Shown piece after piece: positions 1-10,252 of a DNA stretch of 64,000 bases (its first letter is position 1; every line of letters begins with the position of its first letter). The position numbers and the translations under genes were made by a program. The notes beneath the pieces are model-generated. The model saw only the letters and a program-made list of their open reading frames with translations. It was not told the origin of the DNA and did not search any database. The stretch comes from Aporrectodea caliginosa (Eukaryota; Annelida; Clitellata; Crassiclitellata; Lumbricidae), in contig JACEVL010000044.1 of the NCBI GenBank assembly GCA_020284085.1, positions 290,001 through 354,000 on the forward strand, in the 5' to 3' direction.

Positions 1-453
1 GATAAACTAATAATTATGACTATTATGTTTCAAAACTGTATTAATACATTTAACATAGCATAACAAGGGTCTTAATTGTTCATGGGGACAGAGGGGCAAA
101 TGGCCAGGGGCCCGCTGCCAACATTGAACTTATGAAAAGTATTATAGGCTCAAGCAGATTAAAAGTCTTCAACGATCTGTTATGAGGCCAGACAGACTGA
201 ATGACCTTGCAACTCCTGCAGTCGAATATGATCTGCAAAATCATTGAACTACGAGGATATTACAAACGGTTCTGCAGCGGCTAAATCCCGAAAAGTTGCT
301 TTTCGATTAGCATAAATTTGAAAATAAAATTTTTTAAATTAGCAACTTAATAAAATCATAGTTGTAGATATAAATATATCGTACGGTCGTACCCGCACTT
401 TTAGTATTAATTTCAACATGTTGTTAAAAAGTTTCTCAGAGCCAAAGATAGTC
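1..453. other. Unassigned AT-rich flank
   Basis: I see no coding region, terminal repeat or tandem array here. It is the flank of the mariner-like element that starts at 456. Confidence 0.4.
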
Positions 454-744
454 TACAGGGTGCGGCCGAAAAAAATACCCCATTTCGAAAATTGCGATTT
501 CTCGAAAACCGCTGAATATTTTGTTACAAAACTTCGCCTGTCTATTTGACACATATCTATCTACAGCTTGGCTAAATCTAATGAAAATCGAATCATGGAA
601 ACCAAAATGGTGCAACCCTGAAGTGAAACAATGTTATTTTCGTTTCAACAGACAGTTACTGACAGCAATAAGTAACAAAGTAACGACGCAAACAGTAATG
701 TAACAAGGTTCAAGGTTACTTATTGTTATTGACAAGATTAGGCC

Positions 745-1278
745 AAGTGTTAAGTTTTGTGCAAGGAATGTTCGAAGTGACCACCGTTTGCTTTTACGCA
801 AGCTTGCAGACGTTTTCGAAAGCCCAGAACAGACTTCTGAATGGTCTCAAGTGGCAAGTCATTCCAGATGATTTGCAGCGTATTTTTCAGTTCAGGAATG
901 TTCTTCGGCTTTGTGGTAAGTTTGTTGTAGGTCTCAAGCATTGCACCTCAGACAGCATAGTCGAGTGGGTTCAAATCTGGGGACTTTGGCGGCCATGAAT
1001 CCTTGTCGATGAAGTCCGGGCAGTGACTTGTTAACCAATCTTGGGCCAGCTTTGCGCCGTGAGCGGGCGCTCCATCTTGCTCTTGCTGCAAAATGAACTG
1101 ATTTCCAAAGCTTGTCGACAGTCATCGACAAGATTAGGCAAAAGATTCTCCACGTAGTATACTTAGCATTGACTTTGGCCTTCTCGTCAATGAAATGCAA
1201 GCGTCCATTACCCTCATAGCTGACACCTGCAGAAACCATGATGTGGGGAGAGAACTTGGCTCTCTCGACCAACAGACG
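745..1278 (-). pseudogene. Mariner-like transposase, C-terminal remnant
   Basis: Read on the minus strand, the upstream part gives KFSPHIMVSAGVSYEGNG followed by GRLHFIDEKAKVNAKY, a stretch typical of mariner/IS630 transposases around the second catalytic aspartate. The downstream part (941-750) gives PKNIPELKNTLQIIWNDLP and ends RLQACVKANGGHFEH, the usual C-terminus of this family. The two parts are in different frames with stops between them, and the expected DGAPAH-like motif is decayed. The 5' side is cut by a SINE. Family identity is secure from these motifs, and the copy is clearly broken. Confidence 0.8.
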
Positions 1279-1437
1279 GCTTTTTGTATTGTATTTGAAC
1301 ACTTGTTATAGCGCCCCAACCAGATTTCCCATTCAGAGGCGCTCCCGACTACTGCGCGAACGCTGAATCGGAGTTTCACGCCGAAGCGCATGAGCAATTG
1401 CGAGTGAAGGACTTGCCCAGGGTCCCTGCGCGGCATT
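1279..1437 (-). mobile_element. SINE (family 1), 5'-truncated copy inside the mariner element
   Basis: This is the reverse complement of the body and tail of the full SINE at 2000-2232. It shares the stretches around GACCCTGGGCAAGTCCTTC, ACTCCGATTCAG and the GGAGCGCC...GCTATAACAAG tail, then an AATAC-type tail at its 3' end (about 1279-1300). The tRNA-like head is missing. Because it interrupts the transposase, it inserted after the mariner element. Confidence 0.75.
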
Positions 1438-1999
1438 TTTTCTGATGGATATCGGCTTTTTTCTTCTACGCCCAGACGCTTACAACTGCAATTTTACTCA
1501 AAATGTAAACAAACACCGTCTGCAAAGCTGAAATGTCGCAATTATGGCACATACTTTATGTAAAAATATGATTTCATATTTCGTGAATGCCGTGTTCAGT
1601 TGAAAAAATGCAGTTCTTTCTTCTGCCTGATGTCATGATCACAAATATAAAGATAATGACATAAAATTTTCAAATAATATGCAAAAATATGTTATGAATA
1701 AGAATGAAAATATTTGTAACAAAATATTCAGCGGTTTTCGAGAAATCGCAATTTTCGTAATGGGGTATTTTTTCGGCCGCACCCTGTAGAGGCCCGTGAC
1801 TGCTCTGCCTATGGGTCTGACAGTAAATTTTCTGTCTGTAAGTGGCTTAATTGTAAACCGCAAGTGGCTTGTAAACCGTCTGTAAGTGGTTCAGAAGACT
1901 GTGTTAAAACCACTGCAACATCTATAGCGGAGAAATCAAAAGTATTTTGTTTGCTTTCTCAGTCTCTGTTCGAAATACCACTTTGGCACAAACAAACGC

Positions 2000-2232
2000 A
2001 CACCGCTGTGGTGTAGGGGTAGCCTATGTTCGGTGCCTTGCAGCCGGAGGGTTGCGGGTTCGAATCCACCTCAAACCGCGGCGTAAGGACCCTGGGCAAG
2101 TCCTTCACTCGCAATAATTGCTCATGCGCTTAGGCGTGAAACTCCGATTCAGTGTCCGCGCTGTAGACTGGAGCGCCTCTGAGTAGAAATCTTGAAGGGG
2201 TGCTATAACAAGTGCTCATACATACATACATA
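2000..2232 (+). mobile_element. tRNA-derived SINE (family 1), near full length
   Basis: The head has an A-box-like stretch (TGGTGTAGGGGTAG) and a perfect B box (GGTTCGAATCC) spaced as in a tRNA, so RNA polymerase III transcription is the expected mode. The body carries GACCCTGGGCAAGTCC. The 3' end GGAGCGCCTCTGAGTAGA leads to GGGGTGCTATAACAAGTG and a CATA tail. Other copies or parts lie at 1279-1437 (minus), 18253-18310 (head only) and 43885-43960 (tail only). Confidence 0.8.
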
Positions 2233-2267
2233 TTACACAGTGGCCAGTTTACTAGGTTAGCTACAAT

Positions 2268-2707
2268 CATAGGCGGAGACTTGGTCTTGGGTTTGGGGGG
2301 GACGGTGAAGGAGCGGCCGAATTTCCCACACTGTAATGGTAGCATTTTTAACACACTGTAATGGTAGCATTTTAAGCTGTCATCTGAAAAAATTGCTTTA
2401 TTATTTGAGTGCTGACAGGAACCAGCTGTCACTCGTAGTACATGTAGTTTGGTCGTGTTTGAGTTTGGGGAGGGATGTGCCCCCTCCCCATCTAAAAAAT
2501 TTTTGAATTTCACTGTAATGGTAGCATTTTAAGCTGTCATCTTAAAAATGCTTTATTATTTGAGTGCTGATAGGAACCAGCTGTAGCGTAGCTATTATTA
2601 TTATATTCATGAAATATTTCAGAAATATTGGGGGAGATAAGCACCCGTCCCCCCACCTCAAGTTTGGGGGGGAGACCGTCCCCCTGTCCCCCTAAGTCTC
2701 CGCCCTG
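2268..2707. mobile_element. Non-autonomous hAT element with 8-bp target duplication
   Basis: The element is 440 bp and is flanked by GCTACAAT on both sides (2260-2267 and 2708-2715). Its ends are CATAGGCGGAGACTTGG and the inverse of CAGGGCGGAGACTTAGG. Inside there is a direct repeat of about 80 bp (about 2330-2430 and 2512-2590) containing CACTGTAATGGTAGC. No transposase is visible. The 8-bp duplication and CA-G ends identify the hAT superfamily. Confidence 0.85.
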
Positions 2708-2715
2708 GCTACAAT

Positions 2716-3500
2716 GGTCGGAACTCAGAACCCGTGTCTAGACGACTCTGTCCGTGAGGATGCCGGTTCAAATACCGATGGCAGCTTATTTCATACATTT
2801 AAATCTCGCGCTATTACGGTCCGCACACGGGTACCTAATATGGCGTGGCACCAATTCAAACGGGCATTGGCGAAGTGGTGAAGGATCTCACCCGATCAAT
2901 TCATTCAAAAATTAGCACGGTCGAGGCCATGCTGTCGCTATAAAAAGAAAACGTCCACGTCTACATTTACACGGTGAATACGCCACTGCCTAACCGTAAC
3001 ATCCATCTAAAAGCCATTTTTCTGTTAAAGTTAGCGAACATAAATAAATAATAATATGACTTTGCTTTAAAGGGACTATTCATAAGCTATAAAAAGTAAG
3101 AGCAAGTAGGCCTATGTAATGAAGGGAACTGTTTCGATTAACTTTCAGATTCAATTAAAAATTTCACCAACTTTATTGTGTGTGGATTTTTTTCTGAACA
3201 CAGTGTATTCTCAGACAGCTAGGTATTGTTTATTGTTTAGTCATCGCAAGGTGTGATAAAATATTTGCTTAAAAGAAATCTCTCCGACAACCTAAAACAA
3301 CTGTAGGCCTGCATTGTTCGGTCCTGGAGCAGCTAAAGAAATACCTGAGCAGATTCCATGAGATAGGCCTAGCCTGATAGGCGCCAGTAAAAGGTATTCC
3401 AAAATGTTGCCGAGCTATTATATGGTGCCAGAATGATCATCTCAGAAGCATTTAGTAGAAGTGTGTATATAGAGCTACACTTATGGGGTCTGTACGATAC
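2716..3500. other. Unassigned intergenic sequence
   Basis: I see no supported gene. Position 2715-2800 has a tRNA-like or SINE-like feel (GGTTCAAATACCGATGGCAG), but no second copy is in the window. Confidence 0.35.
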
Positions 3501-3640
3501 TGCATGTCTGTCTGCTTGTCTGCCTGCCTGTGTGTCTGTCTGCCTGTCTGCTCGAGATTTGTTCGTCTTCTGAGATCTGTATTTCTGTCTGTCTTTCTAT
3601 CTGTTCGTCTATCTGTCTGTCTGTATGTCTCCCTCTTTTC
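3500..3640. repeat. Imperfect TCTG microsatellite
   Basis: Degenerate repeats of TCTG/TGTC. Open frames here encode only Cys/Leu/Ser/Val low-complexity peptides. Confidence 0.8.
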
Positions 3641-3649
3641 TGTCGTTTT

Positions 3650-4110
3650 GTCTGCATGTGGTCTCTTGAAGCTTTTATTGTGATACCGGTATATGAAGTA
3701 TTAACGACTTTAGTTTCTTGGCTTCGGCTAATTGCGGCTGGTCTTCCTCTCCCCGTCTATATTATATAGTAGCTTCTTGTAGCTTCTTTTTCGGGTATTT
3801 AGTAAAAAAATCTACTCTGCTCTTTGCACTTCTTGGGACTTATCATCAAGTTATAATTACGTAATCCCAGTGTTTTAGCTATAAGATCTGGGGTCGAAAA
3901 TTTTACAGAATACCAAATTAAAGGAACGCAGTTTAAAACCTAATCTTTTTAATACGTTGCACACGAAACAGCTGACGACTTACGATATTTTAGTTTCATA
4001 ACCCCATCATCTTTTGAGTTACTTAGCAGAGGGGTTAGAAGAACAGCTAGGGGTTGAACCCCCAACCCTCCGGACTACTTAAGCACCGTGTAACAACCTA
4101 GACCTCTGAG
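3650..4110. other. Unassigned sequence below the candidate exon
   Basis: No repeat or exon is recognised. If the exon at 4349-4122 is real, this is the beginning of its first intron. Confidence 0.3.
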
Positions 4111-4121
4111 GGTCTACTTAC

Positions 4122-4349
4122 CTTAGAGGTGCTTGGAATGCCTTCGATGGCCGAAGGCACCGATGGTCTGAGCAATCCAGGAGCCTCGGTGGTTGACAGG
4201 GCAGTTACGGTCTTTGAGTGTGACCTCTGACGAGGAGAGGAGGAAGCAGAAGAAGAGGATGACAACGACGAGGAAGAAACGTCGCGCATTTCCATCACCC
4301 CCAGTATGATACAAGCCAACACTAGCATCCCAATATCTTTCCGTTTCAT
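4122..4349 (-). CDS. Candidate first coding exon with signal peptide, unknown protein
   Basis: The minus strand opens at an ATG (4349-4347) with MKRKDIGMLVLACIILGVM, a basic start followed by a hydrophobic core, as in a signal peptide or anchor. A Ser-rich stretch and a Ser/Thr/Pro-rich segment follow. The frame reaches a textbook donor, AAG|GTAAGT, with the intron GT at 4121-4120. I did not find the next exon between 1 and 4100. The peptide matches no family I recognise. A chance open frame remains possible, although the signal-like start plus a perfect donor argues mildly for a real secreted or membrane protein. Confidence 0.35.
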
Positions 4350-4984
4350 CGTAGTGAAGGCTAATGAAATTCTTCTAAAACTTCTTCAAACTCGAGCACT
4401 TTCTCCTCTAAACAGACCGGCTAATTAGTTAATTAGTTAATTAATCAGCTGATCACGGACGACAACAGGTTCAAAGTGGCCGCCGACTAACTTGAGTCTC
4501 TAAAGTCCAAATGACACCAGTCTTTCAGCGGTTTTCCTTGCTCATGTTGTTTAGGAATTTTGTATATTATCCTCTCAGCTAACCAAGCGCTTGCCATAAA
4601 ACGTATTTTGACATCGAACGAGGCAACGAAAATAAATATTCGGATAGTTTTACAAATAAAAACACCGATCCATGGATCGCTCAGTCTTTGCGCGGCTAAG
4701 TTTCGCTTACAAGACTTTACAAGACTTTCTCACGAAATGATGCCGATTATTTTTCGAAGTTGGCGCGAACTGACTCAACTGAGTAAAAGATGATTCCGTT
4801 TTTTGGAACCGTGCGTAACTGTTGGTGTCTCTAATAGCGTGTTCGTGAAGAGTAGAATTAGAAATACTCAATATGTCAGAACAGAACAGAAAAGACGCCA
4901 CTTTAATTCATTCCGATACACGACCGACTCCGAATGGTCATTATACCACTTCTCCTTCGATTGGTTACATGGATAGCATTCCCA
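4350..4984. other. Unassigned sequence, possible 5' region of the 4.3-kb exon
   Basis: It contains a short TTAATTAG tandem repeat (about 4420-4445) and no other recognised feature. Confidence 0.3.
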
Positions 4985-5935
4985 CTTTCCCTCCTCCAGT
5001 TCCCCTTCTACTCTTCCCTCCACCTCCTCCTCGTCTTTTTCCTCCTCCTCCTCCTACTGCATACCGCTATCTTTCTTCTCGTCCCTGTCGGTCCTCTGTT
5101 CTTCCGTCTTCGATTTCATCGCCCGTTGCTCTTTCTCCTCCTCCTCCTCTTTCTCCTCCTTCTCCTTCTCCTCCTCCTCCTCCTTATTCCCGCGCTTGCT
5201 CTTCCTCTTCTTCCATTGGCTCCGGTAGATTCGGTGCCTCCGCCGGCTCCTCCTTCTCCATCTCATCCTCCTTCTCTCATCCTTCTATTCCTAAACTTCC
5301 TCCTTTCTGTCCTACTTTCTGTCCTTCTCCTCCTCATTTCTCTTCTCGTACTCCTTTCGTTTCTCCTCCTACTTCTTTCCCTCATCCTTTGCCTCCTATA
5401 TATGTCCTTCCTTCTGTCTCTCTGATTTTCCTTCTCTCCCCTTCTTCTATTCCTTTCCCTCGCCTTCCTCGTCCTCTTGCTAACCTTCCTCTTCCAGGCT
5501 GTTCCTCTTTCTCCTCATTTTCCTCTTTATAATATCATCATCCACCACCTCCTTATTCTTCTCCTCCTCTTCCTTCTCCTCGTCCTCCTTCTCCTCCAAC
5601 TCCTTCTCCTCCTCCTCCTCCAACTCCTTCTCCTCCTCCTCCTCCTTATCCTTCTCCTCCTGCTTCTCCTCCCTCCTCCTCCTCCTCCTCCTCCTTCTCA
5701 ATCCTCCTCCGCCTTATCCCTCCTCCTTCTCTTCCTCCTCCTCCTTCTCTTTCTCCTCCTCCTCCTCCCTCCTCCTCCTTCTCCTCCTCCACCTCCATCC
5801 TCCTCCTTCTCCTCATCCTCCTCCTCCTCCTCTCCTCCTCCTCCTCCTTCCTCCTCTTTCTCCTCCTCCTCCTTCTCTCCTCCTCCTCCTCTTCTTCCTC
5901 CTCCTCCTCCTCCTCCTCCTCCTCCTCCTATTTCC
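4985..5935. repeat. Long polypyrimidine (CCT/TCC-rich) tract
   Basis: About 950 bases on the plus strand are almost entirely C and T, with runs of CTC/TCC triplets interrupted by CTT and TTC. All open frames here are Pro/Ser/Leu on one strand and Arg/Glu/Gly on the other, and are low-complexity artefacts. Such homopurine-homopyrimidine DNA can adopt triplex (H-DNA) structures. Confidence 0.9.
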
Positions 5936-6365
5936 TCTTTCCAACTCATCACCGATGTAACTTCGCCGCCAGTCGGCGCCACCTCTATCCGATCGGCGGG
6001 AGGGGAGCGAAGCGCTGTAGGTCCTGTATCATTGTTCCTAGCAACAGCAGCAGCCAACGAAGTAGCATCATCATCATTAGATGGCTGCGGAGGAGGAGGG
6101 AGAGAGGGGAAGAGGCTGAGAAATCATGTATGGGTCCTATCTGTCAACGCGATCCACCTCCTCATCCCTCCCACCCCCATCCAATGGAATTACAGCCAAA
6201 TTATTATCACAGAATTCCTTGAGATGCAGCTGCTGCCTGCCTCCTGCCTCCTCTTCCCTGTTGCTGCTGCTGCTGCTGCTGCTCGCTGCTGTGACTCGAG
6301 CATCCCAGTGACTTTGGTCGCTCCTAATAGATGGGCTCATTAGGAAGCCAAACAGCTCTGCTGGA
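5936..6365. other. Unassigned sequence with a short CTG repeat
   Basis: A CTG trinucleotide run of about eight units lies at 6261-6292. Nothing else is recognised. Confidence 0.4.
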
Positions 6366-6786
6366 CACAGTCGTTCAATGAGGACACCGATGGTTTGGAC
6401 ATGTAATTGTAATTGTAATTAGCAACTTCTATTGCGCCGGTGTCTAATGCACAAGGCATCAACCGATGGCACACCAAGACCAAGCCGTAATAAGGTCAAT
6501 ATCCAGAAGATCAGTCCATAAGAGACAGAGAGACAGCCTACGGTGGATAAGCAATTTCATTAGAATTCCACACAGTGCACTACATGCAAGATTCGAAGGC
6601 AAGAAACAAAGGCAGACCAAGACTACGCTCGATAGATAACACGGACGAAGACATAACAAGACTTGGACTAACATTAAGAGGAACACTGGACTTGACAAAT
6701 GACCGAGGACAATGGAGATAATTTATTCGTACCCATCGCCACCAAATGGCTGGCGTCGGGAACTGATGATGATGATGATGAATAGA
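6366..6786 (+). mobile_element. RTE-type LINE 3' fragment, interrupted by a SINE-like repeat
   Basis: The flanking parts match the RTE fragment at 17450-17850 almost word for word: GATGGTTTGGACATGTA, then CCACACAGTGCACTACA, then GGACAATGGAGA, then a GATGATGAT tail. The intact copy encodes the RTE C-terminal motif RRLRWFGHVEKMP. Between about 6403 and 6555 a different repeat (family B) has replaced some bases. GAT-rich tails are usual for RTE elements. Confidence 0.75.
6403..6555 (-). mobile_element. Interspersed repeat family B (SINE-like)
   Basis: It contains AGCAACTTCTATTGCGCCGG, then GCATCAACCGATGGC, then AGTCCATAAGAGACAGAG and GTGGATAAGCAATTT. The same order recurs at about 12925-13060, 35255-35400 and 40420-40580, with a shorter relative at 58968-59080. 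A short TGTAAT repeat sits at the side I take as the 3' tail. Confidence 0.65.
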
Positions 6787-6834
6787 CGAGAAGATGCTAC
6801 GCAAAGCACTGTTACATGTATGCAGGTTCTGTCT

Positions 6835-7135
6835 CTCAGTCTGTTTGTCTGTCTGTCTGCCTGCTTGCCTCTGTCTGTCTTTGCCCATGTATCTGTTCAT
6901 GTTTCTGTCTCTCTATTCCATATTTTTTTGTCACTTTCTTCTCCCCGCCTCTGTTTCTATATCTTTGCACCTGTCTTTGTCTGTCTGTCTGTGTCTGTCT
7001 GTCTGTCTGTGTCTGTCTGTCTGTGTCTGTCTGTCTGTGTCTGTCTGTCTGTGTCTGTCTGTCTGTGTCTGTCTGTCTGTGTCTGTCTGTCTGTGTCTGT
7101 CTGTCTGTCTGTGTCTGTCTGTCTGTCTGTCTCTG
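6835..7135. repeat. TCTG/TGTC microsatellite
   Basis: The core at 6977-7135 is a regular alternation of TGTC and TCTG units, and 6835-6890 is a degenerate part. Cys-Leu-Ser-Val reading frames over it are artefacts. Confidence 0.9.
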
Positions 7136-7139
7136 TCTC

Positions 7140-7660
7140 TAGATCTCTTTCAGTCTAATCGCCCACATGGCGGTTGTCTCATGAGGATCTGGGGTGGGGT
7201 CAGATGTCAAGCAGTTACCCATAAGGGAAATGACTCTTGAGACCTGTGATGGCCTCTGGCATTTGTTCACCCTATGACCTCATTAGGGACCGGATTGTAA
7301 TGGACTCCATGTTATTTAATACCAACCAGAAAATTCTGTCTGTTTCTTCACATGGAGGATGTTGCTGATAATATGTATGAGCATAATTATGTATGTGCAT
7401 ACACGCGTGTAGCCTATGTTACGTATACGTGTGTATAGTCGTAGACTTTCAAAGTCTGTTTTGTGAATATCTGAAAATACTTAAAATGGAATCTGGTTGT
7501 TCTTCCTACGAGGGCCTCAAATCGATAATGCTTCATATATCGCCATAATATAGGAAGCATTAACGATACTGCTCGGGATTAGCCCAGTCAGATAGGAATT
7601 ATTGCTCTTCTTCTATTCAATGCTAAGTCGCAGATTTGTACGTAATACATTATGTATACG
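7140..7660. other. Unassigned sequence
   Basis: No gene or repeat is recognised. Confidence 0.35.
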
Positions 7661-7674
7661 TATATGTATGTATG

Positions 7675-7708
<34 letters not shown>

Positions 7709-7759
7709 TGTATGTATGTATGTATGTATGTATGTATGTATGTATGTATGTATGTATGT
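7661..7759. repeat. GTAT microsatellite, left half
   Basis: About 24 units of GTAT end exactly where a hAT-like end (CAGTGCTTAAAGTG) begins. The array resumes at 9781. Confidence 0.9.
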
Positions 7760-7886
7760 CAGTGCTTAAAGTGTAAAAAAAGAAGTGCCTGGACACCCCT
7801 TACCTATCCCTCCCTCCCTTCCTCCCACCTACCCTCATTCCCATCCTTTTTCCGGTCCCTCACCCCAACCTCTCTCCCTGCAATCA

Positions 7887-8966
7887 CAGGCGCAACTAGA
7901 AACTGTTTCTGGGGTGCTCATCTTGCTCACGTCTTTGGTGCGAAGCCGCGACTACTGAAGGCACAAAACTTATAACGAACAGGGTTCTGAGGAGCGTTGT
8001 AAGCTCCCCAGCGGGGTCTGGGGCAGAGCCCCAGAAGCCAACGCATTTTGTAGCTGTTGATTTCAAATGGAGCACGTTTTAGGCCCATGTTTTCCATCTG
8101 TTTCCGAACGAGAAAGACATGAAAACTTCACGAAGAAATTATTGTTTTTTCCAGATTTCCAGACTAACAGCATCAAGAATTGAAAGTTTTTTTATGAAAT
8201 AGGTTTCGTCTTTACCTTTCGCCTCTTGGCTCTTTCTGAAGTGTCTAGTTAATTTTTACAGTCAAAATCCATTTCAAAAATAATTTTTCTTTTGGCTTTT
8301 GTAAATTGGGTAAGCATTTTGTCCAGTGGTAGGCCTAGGCCTATAGCCAGTGCTGCTACCTTGTTAGCAGATATTCTCAGTAGGCTTTGCAATCGTGTGG
8401 AGGACATAGATGTCCTTCGGTGACTTTTTGTGAGACGAAGCCTAGAAAAATGCTCGTACTGCAGAACAAGATGTGACTGGTAGGGCAACGTCCAGCATAT
8501 AATTTTGTATGACGAAACAATTCACTTAGTACCGATAGATAGGCCTAATCTTCAGAGGATCGAACAGAACGCAACCCTGTTAGGACCCTAACGGTGAAAC
8601 TTTATATCTCGTATGTTATATCTCAACTCTTAATAAGCCATTACTTCATTATGTCCTGTTTTTTCTTGATTTTGTTTTTCTTTGTACACCTAAGCGTTTT
8701 GTCTGTTGTTAACTCAATAAACGAATATGATGATGATGAAGTCTATAGTTGTCTCTCAACAGTTTCTGGGTCTTTCTTGTGACCCATTGGTTTTCATTTT
8801 TGAAAAGTTTTTTCATCGGTTAGTTTGCCGGTAAATTATAGTAATTCTTGCATCCTCACGACCACCCCCCCCCAAAAAAAAACATATCGGATTTGGAAAA
8901 GTTTGTGGTCACCTTTTAACCCTGAAGGTGCTCAAGCACTCCCCACCAACCTAGCTGCGCCACTGT
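7887..8966. mobile_element. Inner hAT-like element
   Basis: The left end CAGGCGCAACTAG resembles the inverse of the right end, CAGTGGCGCAGCTAGG. The interior shares a block with the elements at 13818-14617 and 25915-26240, recognisable by CGGGGTCTGGGGC and CCAGAAGCC. I see no matching 8-bp duplication, so the boundaries are tentative. Confidence 0.5.
8249..8440 (-). pseudogene. hAT transposase dimerisation-domain remnant
   Basis: The minus strand reads YEHFSRLRLTKSHRRTSMSS then TRLQSLLRISAN. This follows the hAT C-terminal pattern (F-S-x-L-[KR]-x-x-K-x-x-x-R-[ST]-x-M-x-x-x-R-L). Only this short piece is recognisable, and the upstream RNase-H-like core is absent. It is probably what is left of the transposase of one of the two enclosing hAT elements. 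Confidence 0.5.
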
Positions 8967-9639
8967 CTCCAAACTTTCCCAACCATTATTTATTTGAATT
9001 TTAGAATGCTCGTAGGTGAGTTTTCATGCCCTTTGATTTATAAACAAAAGGCGTCGACTCGATAGCCAGTTTTTCATGCAAACCGTGAGGATGATTGATG
9101 AAGCTCTGAGCCCATGCACTTCATCATAGCCGTGAGATATTTTAGAAAATTGCAGGGTCAAACAAATTAGCAGCTGAACACTTATAACAGTGGCATATTT
9201 ATCTTGACACCGGTTGCATTTTATATTAAATATATTTCACTGAACAATGTTAACATCAAGTGTACGTCTATAGATGTGATACCGTATAGTATTAATGCGT
9301 TGTATTGATCTCATTCTAATGGATTAGTTGATTCAGTTATGAAACAGACAAGACAAGGCGCAGTGGATGTCAGTCATGTGACAGTCAGGTAGAACTAGGG
9401 CCTACGAACATCAGACGATAAAACAGGAGGCATGTTGATGAAAAGTTAACTAGAATATTATAGCCTAACACGAAAGATAGACATCCATTATACACATACC
9501 TAAGTAAGTAAGGAATGAGGTGGAGAAACAAGTTACACTTACACGGTGGAACACATTAAGAAATCAGAATGACAATTTGAAATTTTATTAGAATCCTAAA
9601 AAAATTAAATGCTGTTGATAATAACGTACAGGAATTACA

Positions 9640-9776
9640 CTGTTGCATGGACGTACGGGACGCTGCCTGGACGGCGACCAGGCTGTGCTGGCGAAATAAG
9701 TGGATGGACGGCGTCCAGCCTTGAAAATAAGTGCCTGGACGCCGTCCATGACCGTCCATTCACACTTTAAGCCCTG
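9640..9776. repeat. GGACGGCGTCCAGG repeat block (hAT end)
   Basis: A GC-rich block with alternating GGACG and CGTCC motifs that can fold on itself. A second, nearly identical copy lies at 31199-31316, also ending at a hAT-like terminus. Confidence 0.75.
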
Positions 9777-9780
9777 ACAT

Positions 9781-9988
9781 TGTATGTATGATGTGGGCAT
9801 GCATGTATGTATGTATGTATGTATGTAACTATGTATGTATGTATGCATGCATGCATGCATGTATTTATGCATGTATGTATGTATGTATGTATGTATGTGT
9901 GTATGTATGTATGTGTGTGTGTATATGTGAATGGATTTATGTATGCATATATGTATGTATTTATGCATCTATGTATGTATGTATGTAT

Positions 9989-10042
<54 letters not shown>

Positions 10043-10056
10043 GTGTGTGTATGTGT
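9781..10056. repeat. GTAT / AT / GT compound microsatellite
   Basis: GTAT units with ATGC variants run into an (AT)n core at about 9994-10021, then GTGT repeats. Met-Tyr-Val-Cys frames here are artefacts. Confidence 0.9.
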
Positions 10057-10252
10057 AGTGTAGTGGCCTACTAGTGGGTTAGGCTGTAGATACGTGTAGG
10101 TTGAGCATGTACTTTTGGCGCGTCGACATTAATGTAGTAGCCTAGTATATAGGCAGGTTTTCGTATTTGCACGGTCACGATCAGGACCGATCAGAATGAC
10201 GCCACAGGGCCGATGGCCCAATCGACTGGCGGTGACCAGATCAGGACATGAT

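Larger units (their letters stand above)
456..1786 (-). mobile_element. Tc1/mariner-like DNA transposon, degenerate
   Basis: The ends are long inverted repeats (456-530 and 1713-1786, about 75 bp) beginning CAGGGTGCGGCC. They differ mainly by one A in an A-run. A TA dinucleotide flanks each end (454-455 and 1787-1788), which is the target duplication of Tc1/mariner elements. The interior holds the C-terminal half of a transposase on the minus strand (about 745-1278) and a SINE inserted at about 1279-1437. Without the SINE the element would be near 1.2 kb. I cannot find the N-terminal DNA-binding half in 1441-1712, so the copy is internally deleted and inactive. Confidence 0.85.
7760..9776. 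mobile_element. hAT-like element inserted in a GTAT microsatellite
   Basis: The left end CAGTGCTTAAAGTGTAA is the inverse partner of the right end ..CACTTTAAGCCCTG. Both subterminal regions carry GTGCCTGGAC-type sequence. GTAT repeats lie on both sides, as expected if it landed in one array. The immediate 8-bp flanks (ATGTATGT and ACATTGTA) do not match, probably because of repeat slippage. A transposase remnant (8249-8440) and a second pair of hAT-like ends (7887-8966) lie inside. Confidence 0.65.

Noticed and set aside
2000..2095. Functional tRNA gene (strong B box)
   Set aside because: The match continues into a SINE body and tail with other copies, so it is a tRNA-derived SINE. The same applies to 59401-59475 and 23735-23810.
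4873..6343. Pro/Ser/Leu-rich open frames in the polypyrimidine tract
   Set aside because: Composition artefact of a C/T-only strand.
9788..10063. Met-Tyr-Val-Cys repeat proteins, also at 7652-7760, 41002-41227 and 41842-42027
   Set aside because: GTAT/CATA microsatellite translations.
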